Assembly: GCA_934330725.1 (NCBI GenBank)
Contig: CAKRGM010000022.1
Location: forward strand, 1 to 40,915
Source of the DNA: an uncultured Lachnospiraceae bacterium
GTDB lineage: Bacteria; Bacillota; Clostridia; Lachnospirales; Lachnospiraceae
Reading direction: 5' to 3'
Length of the DNA: 40,915 nucleotides
The notes under the pieces were generated by a model, which saw nothing but the letters and a program-made list of their open reading frames with translations, did no database searches and had not been told where the DNA came from. Below, in pieces: positions 39,883 through 40,915 of the stretch. A program made the position numbers and the translations under genes. How positions within the stretch are numbered: position 1 is the first letter of the stretch; each line of letters opens with the position of its first letter.

Positions 39883-40830
39883 CTATAATCCTAAAACTAC
39901 CGAAACAATTGATAATGTTATAACTGAAAAAATAGTTGTTACCGCAACTCCTTTTGTTCCTTCCTGCACATCACCACCATATTGACTTGCAAGCATAGGC
40001 ACCATGCTTCCTACTGGTGTTGCTATCATAATTATAGTAACTCCAATCATTACCTGATTAGTTATAAATAATTTTAATATAAATCCAAATAATATTGGCA
40101 CAATAAGTAATTTAATTACCGAGAACATAATTAATTTAATATCTGTAAAGACGCTTTTTATATCCATTCCAATAAATGATGCACCGATAACCATCATGCT
40201 GAGCGGTGCCGTTAACCCACCAATCATATCAATAGTTTTAGAAAATACATATGGCATATGAATATTCATTGCATAAAAAACCAGTGCTATAACAACAGCA
40301 ACCGTTCCCGGATTTATTAAAAGTTTAAGATTAAATTTTCTTTTGACCTTTACTGCATCAACAGACTGTTCTTCTAATTCATCACCATCTTTAGCCATAA
40401 CATAAACACCATATGTATATATCAACACATTAAAAGGTATCATAAATACAGCTCCATAAAGCAATGCTTCACTTCCATATATACCTGCAACAATTGGAAA
40501 ACCCATAAATCCCATATTGGTAAATACAATCATAGCACGATATACACCCCTTTTTGATAACTGTACCTTAAGTATTATGGGTAAAAATCCTGCAATAATT
40601 ATAAGTACTGCATAGCTTATTAATGCAATTATCGCTGTAATTATAAGTTCTTTTCCTTCAATGACACTATCAGACAATACGCTTGAAATTATAAAACACG
40701 GGTTAGATATATTTACAACAATGGATGACAGCTTCTTACTGCTTTCATCTGTTATAATTTCTTTTTTCCTTGCAACTACCCCTACAAGCATGATTAAAAA
40801 TAATATTATCATTTGTTGTAACATTATCAT
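39883..40830 (-). CDS. AEC family transporter
   Basis: Second AEC-family carrier, 315 residues, about ten membrane helices with a charged cytoplasmic loop (DGDELEEQSVDAVKVKRK) in the middle. Family landmarks are NISNPCFIISSVL, FTNMGFMGFPIVAGIYG and MIATPVGSMVPMLASQYGG. It is related to, but clearly diverged from, the carrier at 37292-38212. I chose the ATG at 40830 (8 bases from GGAGG) over the ATG at 40836. The substrate is unknown; its upstream region is cut by the window end. Confidence 0.87.
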   Translation of the reverse strand: MIMLQQMIILFLIMLVGVVARKKEIITDESSKKLSSIVVNISNPCFIISSVLSDSVIEGKELIITAIIALISYAVLIIIAGFLPIILKVQLSKRGVYRAMIVFTNMGFMGFPIVAGIYGSEALLYGAVFMIPFNVLIYTYGVYVMAKDGDELEEQSVDAVKVKRKFNLKLLINPGTVAVVIALVFYAMNIHMPYVFSKTIDMIGGLTAPLSMMVIGASFIGMDIKSVFTDIKLIMFSVIKLLIVPILFGFILKLFITNQVMIGVTIIMIATPVGSMVPMLASQYGGDVQEGTKGVAVTTIFSVITLSIVSVVLGL

Positions 40831-40915
40831 TGGCATTTCCTCCTGTTATGAAGTGACTTTTGTCAAGAGTTAATTTCAAAAAAATTTCCTTAACTCCAGT
40901 CACATTTGTTTTCCT

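Noticed and set aside
37292..40836. Intact transposon or prophage
   Set aside because: No flanking target-site duplication, integrase or phage structural gene; the Rpn-family gene alone does not show a mobile unit.

Overview
The window is a low-GC stretch of a Clostridia chromosome, most likely from the Lachnospiraceae (a Lachnospira/Eubacterium eligens/Roseburia/Butyrivibrio-like organism). The evidence is the Firmicutes order of the S10-spc-alpha ribosomal supercluster, its link to ecfA1-ecfA2-ecfT-truA-rplM-rpsI, an L17 with a large insertion, a KOW RNA-binding gene between map and infA, and a clostridial nadABC-niaR operon. The genus is inferred, not proven.

Layout. 1-1130: terminator and a 5'-truncated DUF4143-type ATPase remnant. 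1178-5720 (minus): rpsI, rplM (own consensus promoter and leader), truA, and the energy-coupling-factor module ecfT/ecfA2/ecfA1. 5781-22598 (minus): the ribosomal supercluster. It runs rpsJ-rplC-rplD-rplW-rplB-rpsS-rplV-rpsC-rplP-rpmC-rpsQ-rplN-rplX-rplE-rpsN-rpsH-rplF-rplR-rpsE-rpmD-rplO-secY, then (after a terminator) adk-map-KOW-infA-rpmJ, then (after another terminator and a promoter) rpsM-rpsK-rpsD-rpoA-rplQ. 22640-22890: a large, highly structured rpsJ leader RNA behind a sigma-A promoter. 22936-28120: a Uup-like ABC-F ATPase, a divergent RlmI-like methyltransferase, and a NatAB-like ABC exporter. 28295-30384: a duplicated CmpB-type membrane protein and a ThiE/TenI-family protein. 30587-34354 (plus): the NAD de novo operon nadA-nadB-nadC with its probable niacin-responsive repressor niaR. 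34515-36835: a Cys-rich small-domain protein and two convergent Cof-type HAD phosphatases. 37292-40830 (minus): two AEC-family carriers on either side of an Rpn/PD-(D/E)XK 'transposase' gene.

Most of the window makes core translation, transcription and secretion machinery. Much of the regulatory signal is RNA structure that I could pair by eye: an rpsJ leader with two multi-helix domains and an isolated hairpin, an intercistronic hairpin between rpsN and rpsH, one between rpsJ and rplC, a leader before rpsM, and an L13-type leader before rplM. Outside the ribosomal genes the intergenic regions carry dispersed palindromic elements. One sits inside the ecf operon. A related end motif seems to supply the ribosome-binding site of a HAD gene.

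I see no tRNA, rRNA, CRISPR array, prophage or intact insertion sequence. No wholly new multi-gene system is evident. The best leads are RNA-level: the rpsJ leader, the rpsN-rpsH hairpin, the hairpin between Shine-Dalgarno and start codon of nadA, and the palindromic element upstream of the HAD gene.
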